A stretch of DNA of 64,000 nucleotides from Bacillus massiliigorillae (GTDB lineage: Bacteria; Bacillota; Bacilli; Bacillales; DSM-1321): the NCBI RefSeq assembly GCF_000380245.2, contig NZ_HG428742.1, forward strand, positions 188,823-252,822, read 5' to 3'. A program made the position numbers and the translations under genes. Positions 62,930-64,000 of the stretch are shown here, in pieces. Position 1 is the first letter of the stretch, and every line of letters begins with the position of its first letter. The notes beneath the pieces were generated by a model, which saw nothing but the letters and a program-made list of their open reading frames with translations, searched no databases and had not been told where the DNA came from.

Positions 62930-64000
62930 ATGATTGAATTTAAACTCCCTGATATAGGAGAAGGAATGCATGAAGGAGAAATTCTTCAATGGTTTATACA
63001 AGAAGGAGAACTCGTGAAGCAAGATCAACCTATATTAGAAATCCAAACGGATAAAGTAAATGCCGAATTAACAGCACCAGCAACAGGGAAAATTATTAAA
63101 CTCTTCTTTAATGAAGGTGAAGTCGTAGAAGTTGGAAATACATTATTTCAAATTCTAGAAGAGAACGAGACTTTCATTCCAGCACCGCCCATCGTCGTGG
63201 AACCACCTTCTAATAATGAAGAAAAAGAAATGAAACCGATTACAAACACTCAAGAAGTTACTATAAATCGCCCTTTAGCTACTCCATATGTACGACAATT
63301 AGCACGTGAATTAAATATTGATCTTCAGCTTGTAAACGGAACGGGACCCGCAGGCAGAATCACTGAACATGATCTACAAAACTATCAGAAACCACAACCC
63401 ATTCAAGAAGTAGAACCTATTCTATCCGTTCAACATCCATGCCATACACAGGAAGAGCGAATTCCTCTTAAAGCGATTCGTAAAAAAATAGCAGAGCATA
63501 TGGTGAAATCATCTACTATCATCCCTCATGTTACCCATGTAGATGAGCTAGAAATGGATGCATTAAAAACAATGAGAGACCAATTCAAAACGTATGCAGA
63601 GCAAAAAAATATTAAACTAACCTTTTTACCGTTCTTTATAAAAGCAATAGTTACCGCTTTACAAGAGTTTAAAATGCTAAATGCTTCTGTAGATGACCAC
63701 ACAAACGAAATCATCGTAAAGAATTATTATCATATCGGCATAGCCACAGACACTCCTGCTGGGCTCATTGTTCCTGTTATAAAAAACGCCAATCAAAAAA
63801 GCATTTTCCAGCTTGCTGAAGAAATTAAACAGCTAGCAGCACAAGCTCGTGAAGGAACATTAACGCTTGAGCAAATTACAGGTAGTACCTTCACAATTAG
63901 TAATGTAGGTGCAATTGGTGGATTGCATGCAACGCCGATTATTAATCATCCTGAAGTAGCCATCTTAGCGTTGCATAAAATGGAACCACGTATGGTCATT
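62930..64000 (+). CDS. 2-oxoacid dehydrogenase E2 acyltransferase (partial, runs off the window)
   Basis: The first 357 codons of a dihydrolipoyl acyltransferase. One lipoyl domain (IEFKLPDIGEGMHEGEI) has the lipoylated lysine K42 in EIQTDKVNAE. A peripheral-subunit-binding domain reads ATPYVRQLARELNIDL to GPAGRITEHDL. The catalytic domain has started (PLKAIRKKIAEHM, TFTISNVGAIGG); the catalytic HxxxDG lies outside. AGGAGGG precedes the ATG at 62930. An E3 gene may follow. Confidence 0.93.
   Translation, partial: MIEFKLPDIGEGMHEGEILQWFIQEGELVKQDQPILEIQTDKVNAELTAPATGKIIKLFFNEGEVVEVGNTLFQILEENETFIPAPPIVVEPPSNNEEKEMKPITNTQEVTINRPLATPYVRQLARELNIDLQLVNGTGPAGRITEHDLQNYQKPQPIQEVEPILSVQHPCHTQEERIPLKAIRKKIAEHMVKSSTIIPHVTHVDELEMDALKTMRDQFKTYAEQKNIKLTFLPFFIKAIVTALQEFKMLNASVDDHTNEIIVKNYYHIGIATDTPAGLIVPVIKNANQKSIFQLAEEIKQLAAQAREGTLTLEQITGSTFTISNVGAIGGLHATPIINHPEVAILALHKMEPRMVI

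Noticed and set aside
1..64000. CRISPR arrays, tRNA or rRNA genes, prophage genes
   Set aside because: No regularly spaced exact repeats, no tRNA cloverleaf and no phage gene set were seen. The 20-21-base tandem blocks are contiguous and degenerate, unlike CRISPR.

Overview
The window is about 64 kb of low-GC Firmicute DNA from a motile, competence-capable member of the Bacillaceae. Gene order from minJ-ctpB through ftsEX, cccB, yvjA, prfB, secA, hpf, the late flagellar genes, comFA/comFC, degU/degS, yvyE, an LCP gene and tagO follows the Bacillus subtilis chromosome. An accessory SecA2-SlaP locus, typical of S-layer-bearing relatives of the B. cereus type, is spliced into this order. I cannot name the species. 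There is no prophage, plasmid, CRISPR array, tRNA or rRNA gene in the window.

Layout. 1-4.4 kb: a LysR-like relic, a ytbE-ytcD-ytbD cluster (aldo/keto reductase, HxlR regulator, efflux pump), two tiny one-helix membrane proteins and AT-rich repeat debris. 4.4-12.5 kb (minus strand): minJ, ctpB, an iron alcohol dehydrogenase, then ftsE-ftsX with an EnvC-like M23 hydrolase, and cccB. 12.5-18.8 kb: yvjA, prfB (with its programmed frameshift), secA, a block of strong hairpins of unknown nature, and hpf behind a SigB-type promoter. 19-32.9 kb: fliT-fliS-fliD-flaG, hag, csrA-fliW-yviE, flgL-flgK-flgN-flgM, two tandem yvyF paralogues and comFC-comFA. Three SigD promoters and a CsrA-binding hairpin in the hag leader show the usual SigD/FlgM and FliW/CsrA control. 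33-43 kb: degV-family yviA, degU-degS, yvyE, two LCP ligases, a YuiF-like transporter and tagO. 43.6-60.3 kb: secA2, slaP, a terC-family gene, a NAGPA-domain secreted protein and three large secreted subtilases, two of them tandem paralogues. 60.8-64 kb: E1alpha, E1beta and E2 genes of a second 2-oxoacid dehydrogenase complex, cut by the window edge.

How the parts fit. The flagellar block is one regulatory unit. The tagO, LCP, secA2, slaP and terC genes suggest a cell-surface module: a polymer for the wall, a dedicated export motor, an assembly factor and a probable metal exporter that could load secreted enzymes. The proteases and the NAGPA protein are plausible surface or secreted partners, but no SLH-type S-layer protein is in the window.

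The most interesting non-gene feature is a dispersed element of about 150 bp, with six full copies (one carrying a nested second element) and one fragment, all between genes. Its copies fall into sequence variants whose two distant arms, and whose central small hairpin, change together so that pairing is kept. That is covariation visible by eye within one window, and points to a folded RNA or hairpin-dependent mobile element. A separate set of hairpins at 17854-18050 may be the remains of an IS200/IS605-type end or a structured RNA.
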